Below, in pieces: positions 9,264 through 17,051 of a DNA stretch of 35,528 bases. Under the pieces are notes generated by a model that was not told the DNA's origin, did not search any database, and saw only the letters and a list, made by a program, of their open reading frames with translations. Source of the stretch: Mesostigma viride (taxonomy: Eukaryota > Streptophyta > Mesostigmatophyceae > Mesostigmatales > Mesostigmataceae); contig RPFO01000729.1 in NCBI GenBank assembly GCA_009746045.1, forward strand, positions 1 to 35,528, given 5' to 3'. Each line of letters begins with the position of its first letter. The stretch's first letter is position 1. A program made the position numbers and the translations under genes.

Positions 9264-9271
9264 GTATAAAA
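9264..9271 (+). promoter_or_regulatory. TATA box GTATAAAA
   Basis: The string GAGTATAAAATG contains a good TATA box that overlaps an ATG at 9271. A transcript starting 25-30 bases downstream would lack that ATG and use the next in-frame ATG at 9304. This box therefore helps to decide the start of the following gene. Confidence 0.45.
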
Positions 9272-9303
9272 TGGGGAAGATCCGTCTGTCTCGAGGCGAC
9301 CAG

Positions 9304-10017
9304 ATGGTGTCTGTGGACTTCGTGCCTCGTATTCCGCTCTCCATGGACGTCGACGAGAACCGCCCCGTGAAGAAACGTTCTCGCAAGGCGAACCGAGTCG
9401 CGCAGGCGGAGACGGCGGTCAGAGAACCGCTCGCGGACATCACGGACCGGCTCGTCACCGCTGTCGTAGCGGAAGACGAGGACAAGAAACGAGGGTACGA
9501 GAGTTTCTCGATCCCAAACACTCTGGCGGAGAGCTTCATCGAGTTTCTGATCAAGCCGGACAAGACGGTCCACGTGGGAGCTCTGTGTTCCGCCATGAAC
9601 TCGAACCCGAAGGACGTGTTCGGGTCGGACTCGGCGTGGATATCCACCGAGGAGGTCGCGAGGGTGCTCGCGACGAACAAGAAACTCAAGCCCCTTCGCG
9701 ACTCGTTCGCGGAGATGGTGCTGAGCATGCAGGAGATCAACAGCGAGGACGAAAAGGAAAACCTCGTCCCCTACCGTTGCGTGGACTTCCTGAAGGCGAT
9801 GTACGGCCACAACCGGTTTGACGCACTCCACTTGATCAATTTCGGCGGGGTCGTGTTCAACGAGTACAAACGCGTTCACGGGACGTCGCCGCCCACGAGA
9901 GGGGACGGGTACAAAATGTACTTCCGGAAGGACATCCCGCTCATGAAGGCGGCGTTTGACGCCTGGGAAAAGAAGCTGGACACTCAGGATGTCCGGGGTC
10001 ACGCCGAAACGGATTGA
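9304..10017 (+). CDS. Unknown protein with a basic N-terminus
   Basis: A 237-aa protein if started at the ATG at 9304 (MVSVDFVPRI). An upstream ATG at 9271 would add 11 residues, but it overlaps the TATA box. Residues 20-30 are Lys/Arg-rich (RPVKKRSRKAN), a possible nuclear signal. The rest is mixed helix with an acidic patch and a C-terminal region containing NEYKRVHG and YKMYFRKD. No domain is recognised. It is divergent from the desulfurase, with starts about 116 bases apart. Function is unknown. Confidence 0.65.
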   Translation: MVSVDFVPRIPLSMDVDENRPVKKRSRKANRVAQAETAVREPLADITDRLVTAVVAEDEDKKRGYESFSIPNTLAESFIEFLIKPDKTVHVGALCSAMNSNPKDVFGSDSAWISTEEVARVLATNKKLKPLRDSFAEMVLSMQEINSEDEKENLVPYRCVDFLKAMYGHNRFDALHLINFGGVVFNEYKRVHGTSPPTRGDGYKMYFRKDIPLMKAAFDAWEKKLDTQDVRGHAETD

Positions 10018-10263
10018 CGGAAGGGACTTGTCTGGCCCCGAGGAAGGGACCCTGTGGAAAATCGTCCTACTTATTAAATATCTGATTAAAAATTTCCCGT
10101 ATGCGCAACATACGCTTTTGCACCAAAAATGATGCTCATCGTTACTGACGCACTGAGACCCACAATTACGCCAAAATTTCATTGTTGCGTTGTTGTCCTT
10201 ATCGATGTCCCCTGTAGATTTTGACGAGACCATACACGCATGTTTATGATATGCATGCAGAAA
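10018..10263. other. Intergenic spacer, 246 bases
   Basis: This AT-rich spacer lies between the stop of the 9304 gene and the stop of the minus-strand gene at 10264. A minus-strand frame from about 10233 is open across it and continues as the antisense of the 9304 gene. The residues read from it show no convincing protein character. It may hold the 3' ends of both convergent transcripts; I see no clear hairpin. Confidence 0.4.
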
Positions 10264-10527
10264 TTATTCAATGCCGGAGTAAACTGGATTAACGTTTACA
10301 GACTCGCCACGGCGGTATCGGTATAGTCGTATCCTGTCAAAAATGATATAAGATAACGACCCGACGCCAAGGGACATGCCTAAACCGGCCAGGAACATGA
10401 AACCGTGCCGCCGTTGATCCGAGTCCCCTTTCTTTTTTCCGCGGACGACCAAAAATGTCATGGTTCCTCCCAAGGCGAACCCTAAGATCGTGAAGGCAAC
10501 AAGGACCCAGAAGAACCAGTCGAACAT
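10264..10527 (-). CDS. Small two-span membrane protein
   Basis: An 87-aa protein from the ATG at 10527. Two hydrophobic segments lie at about 3-29 (WFFWVLVAFTILGFALGGTMTFLVV) and 43-62 (FMFLAGLGMSLGVGSLSYIIF). A basic loop RGKKKGDSDQRR sits between them. The tail is polar with Tyr/Arg. It is divergent from the next gene at 10585, also a membrane protein; the 57 bases between them are AT-rich. Family not recognised. Confidence 0.65.
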   Translation of the reverse strand: MFDWFFWVLVAFTILGFALGGTMTFLVVRGKKKGDSDQRRHGFMFLAGLGMSLGVGSLSYIIFDRIRLYRYRRGESVNVNPVYSGIE

Positions 10528-10584
10528 GTTTACAAACGACTTCGATATTATTATTTAACAAAATGTATAGTACATGTCACGGCG

Positions 10585-10926
10585 ATGAAAGCGTTCACAG
10601 AACCGAAGTACGTCATCACAATCCTGATACTATGCGCAGTTGCCACAATCGCTTCCGGCGTCTCGTCCCTGCTGACGGGACGGACGGCAAAACGAGGCCC
10701 TTCGGAATGGTTAGTGGATATGCAAGACCAGAGAGAGTCGGACCCGGCCGGGGTCGCCGCCACCATACAGATGCGCGTCCAAAAGTACCGCAAAGCGGCG
10801 AAGATACTCGCGATGATGACGTTCACGTCGTTGGGCGTGTTCGGTATCTACGTCTCCCTCGTCGCGTTTTTCCACTTCCGGCCCTCGAAGCCAGTGTACA
10901 GGGAACCCTCCGTTACGACTGCGTGA
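10585..10926 (+). CDS. Small two-span membrane protein
   Basis: A 113-aa protein from the ATG at 10585. Segments at about 10-32 (VITILILCAVATIASGVSSLL) and 73-95 (ILAMMTFTSLGVFGIYVSLVAFF) are hydrophobic. A loop of about 40 polar residues lies between. The C-terminus overlaps that of the minus-strand gene 10913-11598 by 14 bases. TATAG at 10566 and GTACATG strings lie upstream. A virion membrane role is possible by size only. Confidence 0.65.
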   Translation: MKAFTEPKYVITILILCAVATIASGVSSLLTGRTAKRGPSEWLVDMQDQRESDPAGVAATIQMRVQKYRKAAKILAMMTFTSLGVFGIYVSLVAFFHFRPSKPVYREPSVTTA

Positions 10927-11598
10927 GCGCTCTAGCGAACTCTTCTTCGAAGTCCTCGTCGCCCCCCCGGTAGGAGGAGTCGTTTTCCGCTTGGAACCGA
11001 GCAGTCCGCGGATGTAATCGTCCGGGTCGGCGCTCGTCAAGTTTTCGACGGGCGACACTTCCCTGGCTCGTTTCGTGGCGCACTCGAGCGTGGCGACACG
11101 CGCCAACGCGGTTTCCAACAGCGACTCCAACCGGTTCACGCGGTCTTCTAGTTGCTCGACCTTGGACGCCGTCGCCTTCGCTCTTTGGCGCTCGGAGGAC
11201 TCGTTGCCTCTCACGTACATGGGCGCCTTGAGGCACCCCAACGGGTGCGTGTCACAGCCCGAGTTGGGAGGGGGGAGAGGGAGACACGGTCCGAACGGGT
11301 CGAACAGCCGGCCTTCGTGGACGACTTGCAGGCCGAAGCGGCCTTCCCACCCCGGATGCGGGATGGGAACGCACTCGGCGGAGAACCGCGCGTCTTCCAC
11401 GACGACCATGCCTCGGACTTTGTGTCTCCCGCACCGCACACTGCCGGTCGGGTTGTCTTGGAACGCGTACCCGGCCTTGCAATCACAGCCCGGGGCGGAA
11501 CACGACTTTACGAAGGAGACCCCCACGGCTCTCAGCCACGGGAGGTCCGTGGGCTTCATGTCCATGTAGCACCCGACGATGGGGTGGGAGACGGCCAT
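10913..11598 (-). CDS. Unknown Cys-rich protein with coiled coil, one apparent frameshift
   Basis: Starting at the ATG at 11598, the first 200 or so codons hold several Cys/His (CSAPGCDCKAGY, CGRHKV, CLPLPP, GCDTHPLGC) and then a heptad stretch (VEQLEDRVNRLESLLETALARVATLE). The frame then runs into antisense of the 10585 gene. In the neighbouring frame an acidic natural-looking end (DEDFEEEFARALTQS) stops at 10913. The switch fits one missing base at the C7 run at 10962-10968. With that, the gene is about 229 codons. A TATAAAAAAG box lies 55 bases upstream of the start. The zinc-binding idea is inferred from Cys spacing. Confidence 0.6.
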
Positions 11599-11652
11599 GG
11601 TGGCAAGGTCCAGCGTCTCGTACGTCGTGCGCGGTCCAGCGCCTCGCTCGTG

Positions 11653-11662
11653 CTTTTTTATA
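11653..11662 (-). promoter_or_regulatory. TATA box for the 11598 gene
   Basis: On the minus strand TATAAAAAAG ends 55 bases from the ATG at 11598. This is the same spacing as the TATA boxes before the KilA-N gene and the SET-gene locus, so the three may belong to one promoter class. Confidence 0.55.
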
Positions 11663-11743
11663 GAGACGACTCGGCAGAAGGTACGGCACTAGAGCGCCCG
11701 TATGCACTTCCACCCTCTTTAAGTTAACTCCACGTCAGCCGGA

Positions 11744-11869
11744 TCAAAAGGAGAAGGCGGTCCAGAAATCGTGGGGACGGTGCGTGCGTCGTCTGCGCCT
11801 GACGCCGGCCCTGGCGCCGTGGCTCTTCTTCACGAACCGGCCCTTCTTGTCGCGCTTCGGTAACGCCAT
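11744..11869 (-). CDS. 41-aa basic protein
   Basis: A short minus-strand gene from the ATG at 11869 to a TGA at 11744-11746. It encodes 41 residues with about 17 Lys, Arg and His, including RDKKGRFVKK and RRRRRTHR, and ends in an aromatic DFWTAFSF. The composition suggests DNA or RNA binding, like the small basic packaging proteins of large DNA viruses. It fills an otherwise empty gap of nearly 400 bases and has a GTATAC string upstream. It is divergent from the KilA-N gene. Length makes it easy to miss; codon use is GC-rich like its neighbours. Confidence 0.55.
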   Translation of the reverse strand: MALPKRDKKGRFVKKSHGARAGVRRRRRTHRPHDFWTAFSF

Positions 11870-11942
11870 GATTGGATGGTACTAGTATACAAGTTCATCA
11901 TACATTTTTTTTTCGCTGACGTCACGGCTCGGCCGCAAAGGG

Positions 11943-11950
11943 TATAAAAG
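11943..11950 (+). promoter_or_regulatory. TATA box TATAAAAG for the KilA-N gene
   Basis: GGGTATAAAAGC lies 52 bases before the ATG at 11995, preceded by GC-rich DNA. It matches the eukaryotic TATA consensus and is among the clearest promoters in the window. Confidence 0.65.
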
Positions 11951-11994
11951 CTCTTCGAGTTTCACAAGAAGCCAACGACCAACTCTTCCCAGCC

Positions 11995-12735
11995 ATGGAG
12001 GTCGCACGCTGTGACGCCCCTTTCACCCACGCTCTCTTCAACCTGGCGAGTGACACCGACGATTTTATGAAATTCACGCTGAAGCCGTGTACGTTGTTCG
12101 AAGTGGACCCCGCTAAGGAAATCAAGCTCCGGAAGAGCGACCGAATGATCCATGGCCACGACTTGACAACCGCGGCGTCCAACGGGAAGAAGCGCTTTGA
12201 CAACTGGTTCAGACTCGATGCTTCAAAGGCCTTCATATCGGCTCTTGAGAGGTCAACAACAGTTGACCTCGCCGGGGATCGGATCGGGGGTCCGACCCCC
12301 TCGAAGGTTGTGGACGTCGTGAAGGGTGGTCAGAACGACGACCGAGGCGTGTGGATCCACGCCAAACTGATTGATAAGGTCATCGAATGGGCTCAACTAC
12401 CCGCGACCAAACAAAAAGAGTTGCCTGTTCAAGAGCGAGTGGCGATGGCTATGAGGGGGAGCGAATGCGAAGTTCGATGTCCTGCTGGCATGATTGATAT
12501 CGTCACCCACGACCCGCCCGTGATCGTCGAGGTGAAAGAAGTAACACATTGGATAAAGGGCGTCGGGCAACTCATGGCGTATGGTCATTACTTTCCAGAC
12601 TATGAAAAACGTTTATTCATCTTTCGGACTGGCAAGGTAAACACGGGACAAATCCGCGTCATTGAAGACGTTTGTGAAGGATGCGGAATCGAACTCGCAC
12701 TGGACGAGGATTTTTATGACGACGTGGACCAATAG
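11995..12735 (+). CDS. KilA-N domain protein with C-terminal PD-(D/E)XK nuclease-like domain
   Basis: A 246-aa protein. Residues about 40-150 match the KilA-N pattern: IKLRKSDRMIHGHDL, KKRFDNWFR, then VVDVVKGG and GVWIHAKLIDKVIEWA. KilA-N is a DNA-binding module common in poxviruses, giant viruses and phages. The C-terminal part has GMIDIV with D168, then VEVK with E179 and K181, and GQLMAYG with Q192, a nuclease-type arrangement that often follows KilA-N or MSV199 domains in giant viruses. The protein may bind and cut DNA, or use the fold for binding only. A strong TATA box lies 52 bases upstream. A perfect 8-bp inverted repeat with a 4-base loop lies within the coding sequence at about 12250-12269. 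Confidence 0.85.
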   Translation: MEVARCDAPFTHALFNLASDTDDFMKFTLKPCTLFEVDPAKEIKLRKSDRMIHGHDLTTAASNGKKRFDNWFRLDASKAFISALERSTTVDLAGDRIGGPTPSKVVDVVKGGQNDDRGVWIHAKLIDKVIEWAQLPATKQKELPVQERVAMAMRGSECEVRCPAGMIDIVTHDPPVIVEVKEVTHWIKGVGQLMAYGHYFPDYEKRLFIFRTGKVNTGQIRVIEDVCEGCGIELALDEDFYDDVDQ

Positions 12736-12875
12736 CGTATCTCAGTTCCATGTTTCAAGTGTCGACCAATCAGGAATAGAACAACGATCTGTGTTCTATG
12801 GTCAGGACCCGTCGGGCGATGCAACACAGAGGAGGAATTTCTGCGTGCGTTTATTTGCCGTAAAACAAACGGGAC

Positions 12876-13256
12876 ATGTTATTAGACGCGATGAAGCAAC
12901 ATAAAAATACTAATAAGACGAAATTAAGCGACATTTTGAAATGCTATGTTTGTAAAAAGCGCGTGAGTATGTGTGACTGGGATGGTGGAGAAATTGACAT
13001 ATTCGTCCATTCATGCGACTCATGGAATCCTTATTGTCCGGGTTCGCATTTGATATGCGACCCTTGTTACAAATGTCTTCAACAAAGTGACGAGCTGTAT
13101 TGCAGAAACCACGAACGATCATCTCGTGCATATCGCCCTCTCAGCATGGACTCTATGACACTTCTGTCCAATCTCCAAGGAAATGCCCTCAATCGCATGC
13201 TTTCATGGGCAAGACACGACGACGGCCCACAGAAACAGACGGCACACGAGTTCTAA
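12876..13256 (+). CDS. Unknown Cys/His-rich protein
   Basis: A 126-aa protein from the ATG at 12876; an internal ATG at 12891 is an alternative. Cys and His cluster at residues 24-78: CYVC, C at about 34, HSC, C, HLICDPC, C, then CRNH. This could form two zinc sites. The first 20 residues are Lys/Asn/Thr-rich. Codon use is more AT-rich than in most neighbours, with many AAA, AAT and TAT codons. No fold is recognised; a RING-like arrangement is possible but the spacing does not prove it. It follows the KilA-N gene after 140 empty bases. Confidence 0.6.
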   Translation: MLLDAMKQHKNTNKTKLSDILKCYVCKKRVSMCDWDGGEIDIFVHSCDSWNPYCPGSHLICDPCYKCLQQSDELYCRNHERSSRAYRPLSMDSMTLLSNLQGNALNRMLSWARHDDGPQKQTAHEF

Positions 13257-13396
13257 CCCCCATCCAGCTAGCTCAGTGAGGCCATGTCGCGTTTACGCAC
13301 GCGCGGAGTATCACGGAGTGCGCGACGGCCACCGCGGACACGCGGCAGGCGTCCACCGCCGTTTTCGCCAGTCCGTCGCAGAAGTTGTGTGTGCGG

Positions 13397-13642
13397 ATGG
13401 TAATGAGTGCGCTCGCGAGTCTGCGGTCTTGGCGCGTGGGCGGGGTCGCGGTGTTCGACGTGGCAGCCACCGCGTTGGCCGCCATCGCGTACAGTGCGTA
13501 CAAGAGAAAGGGATTCTCGGCGCGAGACGCGGCCGTGAAGACGTTGTTGCTTCTGTGCGTGGGGGAGCTGACCCACTTGTTCCTGGAGGTGGACACGGTG
13601 GTGACCAGGGCGATCGAGATCCGTGGGGGGGCGGGGGCGTAG
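13397..13642 (+). CDS. Small membrane protein
   Basis: An 81-aa protein from the ATG at 13397 (or 13403). Hydrophobic segments lie at about 15-34 (GGVAVFDVAATALAAIAYSAY) and 48-62 (AAVKTLLLLCVGELTHLF), ending in a polar tail EVDTVVTRAIEIRGG. The GE-x-x-H-x-x-x-x-VDT string resembles a small membrane protein I recall from large algal viruses, though I cannot verify this. A minus-strand frame at 13273-13596 overlaps but looks less protein-like. The next gene starts 47 bases downstream. Confidence 0.5.
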   Translation: MVMSALASLRSWRVGGVAVFDVAATALAAIAYSAYKRKGFSARDAAVKTLLLLCVGELTHLFLEVDTVVTRAIEIRGGAGA

Positions 13643-13689
13643 ATCCGAGACCCTCGTTGCTATTATCTCCCGTTTTGTGGTATAGCGGC

Positions 13690-15042
13690 ATGGCGCCGGA
13701 ACTGAGCGACAAAGCCAAGAAGCGGATGACGGACAAGGTGAAAGCGATCCGTTCTCAGATCGACTCGAGGTACGTCGACGACGAGCACCGGCGGTTTTGC
13801 AAGTCGAGCGGGGACGAGCCGTTCAGCCGCGTGCCCGAGTTCAAGACGGGGGTCGTCTCGTTGGAGTTTCCCAGGTTGGACAGGCCTTCCTATATCCGGT
13901 CCGCGATGGCGCTCGCGTACCCCATCAAATGGACCCCCCGCAAGCTGGAAATAGACACGTTCAGCCACAGCCTCCTCGACCCCGTGTTTCAGGCCATGCC
14001 CGGGTACGTGAAGGGCGACATGTCCGACCTGATCGATATGGAGTGGTATAATGCTTGCCTGAGTTACCTCCGAACGCTGGGCCGGTTGGACTTTATCATC
14101 GTGATGGATTACACGTACAACGGGGCGTCGTTCACGAACGGGAACGGGGCGATGAATCTTCAGAGGCAAAGAGAGATCGATATCGAGGACGAGAAAGACG
14201 GCTACGTGAAGCCGCTGTCCAAGTACGTCGATCCTCTTTGGCCGGCCGTGGTTCGTTTGTGCGAACGCGGATTGAACGGAAGGCCTTTCGACAAGCTCGA
14301 CGCCGGCGACCTCTTTCGCAAACGGCCGGACGTGCAGGGACTGCGCGCCGCTCTGGCGAGTCACCTGTCGGCGCGCGCGCAGGACAAAGAGGTCGAGACG
14401 CCGGTTGGCAAACCACTCGCCGAGGAGCTCGCGGCGTTGTCGAGCTGGGAGCAGGTGGTCCGAAAGATCGCCACACTGGACCATCGGTTCATGGACATCC
14501 TGTACCTGTTGTCGAAGTGGATCTACAGCCACCTGGATCTTTCTTTCAAGAAGAACTACGTCCTGACGACGTACGCGGAGGAGCTGGCGAGGATCCTGCG
14601 AGAAGCGCCGCCCCTTCGGCGAGAGATGGTGGTGTACAGGGGGGTGACGAACGAGTACTACATGCCGAGGAAGGGGACCCGGGACGTGTTTCAGAACCCT
14701 TACCCCGTCTCTGTTTCGATCGACCCCTCCGTGGCGGTCAAATTCCTGTACGACGAGTACTTCACCGCCAGCCAGTTCGACAAGACGAGGGATTGTTGCA
14801 TCAAGGTCATCCACGTGCTGCCCGGGACGCCGGCCCTCTGCCTCTGGCCGATCGGCGGCCACGAGGACCAGAAGGAGATCGTCCTCCCGCCCGGGACGAA
14901 CTATCTCATAAAGTCCCATCGTCTGCGTAATATCGTGGTGGAAGTCCCCACTTTCACGCAAGGGAAGGCGGTGAGGGGCGAGGTGTGTTGGGACGAGATG
15001 GTGAAGCGCAAAGCCCGCGACCCGAAGTACGAAAAGATGTAG
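13690..15042 (+). CDS. ADP-ribosyltransferase-like protein, 3' end broken by a retrotransposon
   Basis: A 450-aa reading frame. The C-terminal third has an R-S-E type ADP-ribosyltransferase layout: YRG with R317, the S-x-S element at S341-S343, and Q394-K-E396 followed by VLPPGT. Such enzymes move ADP-ribose from NAD to a target. A Q-x-E rather than E-x-E pair is known from enzymes that do not modify Arg. The first 300 residues show no known domain. The TAG at 15040-15042 is made by the first bases of the inserted LTR. Past the element, the frame from 17512 onward is in register with this one and stays open to 17918, so the original gene was longer. The target and the activity are unknown. 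Confidence 0.75.
   Translation: MAPELSDKAKKRMTDKVKAIRSQIDSRYVDDEHRRFCKSSGDEPFSRVPEFKTGVVSLEFPRLDRPSYIRSAMALAYPIKWTPRKLEIDTFSHSLLDPVFQAMPGYVKGDMSDLIDMEWYNACLSYLRTLGRLDFIIVMDYTYNGASFTNGNGAMNLQRQREIDIEDEKDGYVKPLSKYVDPLWPAVVRLCERGLNGRPFDKLDAGDLFRKRPDVQGLRAALASHLSARAQDKEVETPVGKPLAEELAALSSWEQVVRKIATLDHRFMDILYLLSKWIYSHLDLSFKKNYVLTTYAEELARILREAPPLRREMVVYRGVTNEYYMPRKGTRDVFQNPYPVSVSIDPSVAVKFLYDEYFTASQFDKTRDCCIKVIHVLPGTPALCLWPIGGHEDQKEIVLPPGTNYLIKSHRLRNIVVEVPTFTQGKAVRGEVCWDEMVKRKARDPKYEKM
15036..15040 (+). repeat. Target-site duplication GATGT, left copy
   Basis: GATGT lies directly before the 5' LTR. The same five bases follow the 3' LTR at 17507-17511. A 5-bp duplication is typical of LTR-element integration and fixes the borders of the element. 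Confidence 0.85.
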
Positions 15043-15495
15043 TTAGATGAGATGCTTAGGCTGACACACGGATTTCCGGCCTGCGCGCCGCGTATTGCCT
15101 ACCGCGGCTGAGCGGGACACCTCAGTACAGTACGGCAGGGTGTACGGTACTGAGGTGTCATGTGGACCGATGTGCGGTTAGTGCCAGACTGTTCCTAGGT
15201 GCTAGCTCGACCCGCCAGGTCTGGTGTAGCCGGGCCTGACGGGCCGAGTCTTAGCTGGATGCTAGTGACGTGGTCGCATGGCATTGCAGTGTACACTTGT
15301 CCACTGGTCGTGTGCTGCAGGTAGCACCGCCATAGGCATATAGGTGTAGCACTGGGGAGTGCCACAGCACCCGAGTCTGCCCAGTTCCATTCTGAGCCCT
15401 CAGCTTTCATCGCTCTCTCATTGTATTATTGTAATACAATCATCATTCGCTCTCAGCTTTCGCAGTTGTTCGTCGTCCCTAGTCTCCATCCAACT
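15041..15495 (+). repeat. 5' LTR (455 bp)
   Basis: It starts AGTTAGATG and ends CATCCAACT. The two ends are inverted near-matches (8 of 9 bases). It contains a long hairpin at about 15116-15161 and a short palindrome TTGTATTATTGTAATACAA at 15420-15438. Reading shows no difference from the 3' copy. Confidence 0.9.
15116..15161 (+). repeat. Hairpin in the LTR
   Basis: GACACCTCAGTAC is followed about 18 bases later by its reverse complement GTACTGAGGTGTC. This 13-bp stem could fold in LTR RNA or bind a protein. It carries two GTACGG hexamers in the loop. The same structure occurs in the 3' LTR. Confidence 0.7.
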
Positions 15496-15511
15496 TGGAC
15501 TGAAAAGTTCG
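15496..15511 (+). other. Candidate primer binding site
   Basis: The bases directly after the 5' LTR begin TGGACTGAAAAG. A primer binding site normally starts TGG because it pairs with the CCA end of a tRNA. Which tRNA would match is not known. Confidence 0.5.
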
Positions 15512-15545
15512 ATATTTTTTTTTTTACAAGCAAAAAAAAAAAGAT

Positions 15546-15812
15546 ATGGCTTCCAACAACGGCAACAACGGCAACAACAACAAGAACGGGAAGGCGCCTG
15601 CCAGGCGCACCTCACCCCGCCTTTCGCCGGAGGGCACGCCCTCCGGCACCAACGATGCGAGGGTGACGCCCAACGTCACCTTCCGCACGGTGGTCGCTGA
15701 CCAACCCAGGCGTCGGGGCCCGCAGGTGGGGCCCGGCGCCCGGGGAATGGCGAGCGGTCGTCCGTTTGCCATAGGCGGTTCGTCCACACTGATCTTGACT
15801 GGGTGGTCCTGA
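15546..15812 (+). pseudogene. Possible gag N-terminal remnant
   Basis: An 88-codon frame begins 50 bases after the 5' LTR behind a poly-T and poly-A stretch. It starts MASNNGNNGNNN, then is Pro/Arg-rich and ends at a TGA at 15810. Position fits the first codons of a gag gene. From about 15770 the neighbouring frame encodes the RNase H end, so the gag frame likely runs into deleted DNA. No capsid or zinc-knuckle motif is seen. Confidence 0.5.
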
Positions 15813-15982
15813 AACAGGAGTCCACCTACTGGGAGTCCACCCGTCACGTGGAGGACAAACACAACGCTGCTGATGCACTCACTAAAGTGCCTCAGCAGGC
15901 AGCTGAACAATATCAGCTGTTGTACCACTTGATGAACCCCTATGGCAAGCAGGCAACCCTGCCCCATAGGGGGGACGCCTAG
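15770..15982 (+). pseudogene. RNase H C-terminal remnant of a Ty1/copia pol gene
   Basis: In the frame starting near 15770 the translation reads DLDWVVLKQE and then RHVEDKHNAADALTK, followed by a short end and a TAG at 15980. The HV-x(5)-N-AADALTK string is the hallmark of the last part of Copia RNase H, where the pol polyprotein ends. All upstream pol domains are missing. The join to the gag remnant is out of frame. Confidence 0.8.
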
Positions 15983-17051
15983 CAGGGTCCTGTTCACCAG
16001 GGCTGCCTAGGTCACCCAGTACCCCTTGGGCAGGTCCAAGGGGTAGGTTGTGGCTTCCAGCAAGGGGGGTTGGTTGGAGTCTGTTTTCATACATCTGCGT
16101 GCCCTATGCCCAATAAAATCTGTTTTGATTTTCTCAACACCATGGAATTTCGTTATGCACACCTTCATAGGTGGGCATGGGATGTATCTCACACTTTTAT
16201 TCCCTAGGGCGTATGCCTTGGTGGAATGGCCTTGAGCTCAGTGGCTCAGGTGCCCCCATTCAAGTGGAGGGTCAAAGCTCCCTTGACAGGTGGTTACCCA
16301 GGACCCCAGTTCACTGTGGATATCCTGGGCCACCTGGCCTTACTGTTCAGTGGCAGTATAGGCATGGGTGCTGTCATGTTGTATAGTACAACGTGCTCAG
16401 CACAGGTGCAGGATGAAATATTCCTGTCACCTGTCACCAGGACTTCAGTCACCCATGTGCAGGGCAGGGGTGGCTGGTCTCCCACGTTGTGCAGGTGCAA
16501 TGTGGCCAGGTCCAGGATGTCATAGTCCTGTCACCTGTCACTCGGACTTCAGCCCCCTCTGTGCAGGGCAGGGGTGGCTGGTCCTCACATGTTGTGCAGG
16601 TACAACATGGACAGTGCAGGGTGCAATAAACCTGTCCACTGTCACTCCTCAGGTTGCAGGTAACCTGAGCTCAGTTGACCCAGCCTGGCTGGGTATTTTC
16701 TCTCTGAGTGGGCGATGATGATGGAACAACATGGAACCTCTTAAACGGTTACCTTGGCATTTTTTTTTTACAAGGGCTCTCTTGGCTGGTGGTGCACTCC
16801 CTGGATAGGCAGACAGGCATAGCTATCTCCCTTGTGAGCTCGCGAGGAGGAGGAACTCCCCGGGCATGTTGAGCTAAACGTGATGCCATCACAAGTATTG
16901 CACGAGTTCTGGGGCCCATCTTTTTCAGTCCAGATGTTGCAGTATGGGTGTCAGTTGCTCAGCACCTCAGTCAGCTTGGAGTCAGTCTCCTAGCTGGGCA
17001 GGATCAGGCTTGAAGTCGCTAGCCTTCAACCTGAAAGGAAAACATAATGGG
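15983..17051 (+). other. Non-coding internal tail of the retrotransposon
   Basis: No coding potential is visible. AATAAA strings occur at about 16111 and 16624. A diverged repeat of about 100 bases is found at about 16424-16510 and 16528-16605, sharing CCTGTCACCTGTCAC and TGTGCAGGGCAGGGGTGGCTGG. The last bases before the 3' LTR (GAAAGGAAAACATAATGGG) are purine-rich and may be the priming tract. Confidence 0.55.

Noticed and set aside
8319-9740. Long minus-strand frame across the desulfurase gene
   Set aside because: It is the desulfurase gene in another frame; the correct frame holds all family motifs.
10018-10233. Minus-strand frame from 10233 across the spacer into the antisense of the 9304 gene
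   Set aside because: It is open mainly because the GC-rich gene on the other strand has few stop codons in that frame, and the residues from the spacer show no protein character.
13273-13596. Minus-strand frame opposite the 13397 membrane gene
   Set aside because: The plus-strand frame has two clean hydrophobic segments and a natural start, whereas the minus-strand frame looks like its shadow.
13663-14961. Long minus-strand frame opposite the ADP-ribosyltransferase-like gene
   Set aside because: It is low in hydrophobic core, rich in Arg/His/Val from antisense GC-rich codons, and has no motif.
15041-15495. LTR borders set as TG...CA
   Set aside because: The TG before AGTTAG belongs to the flanking GATGT and is absent before the 3' LTR, so it is not part of the repeat.
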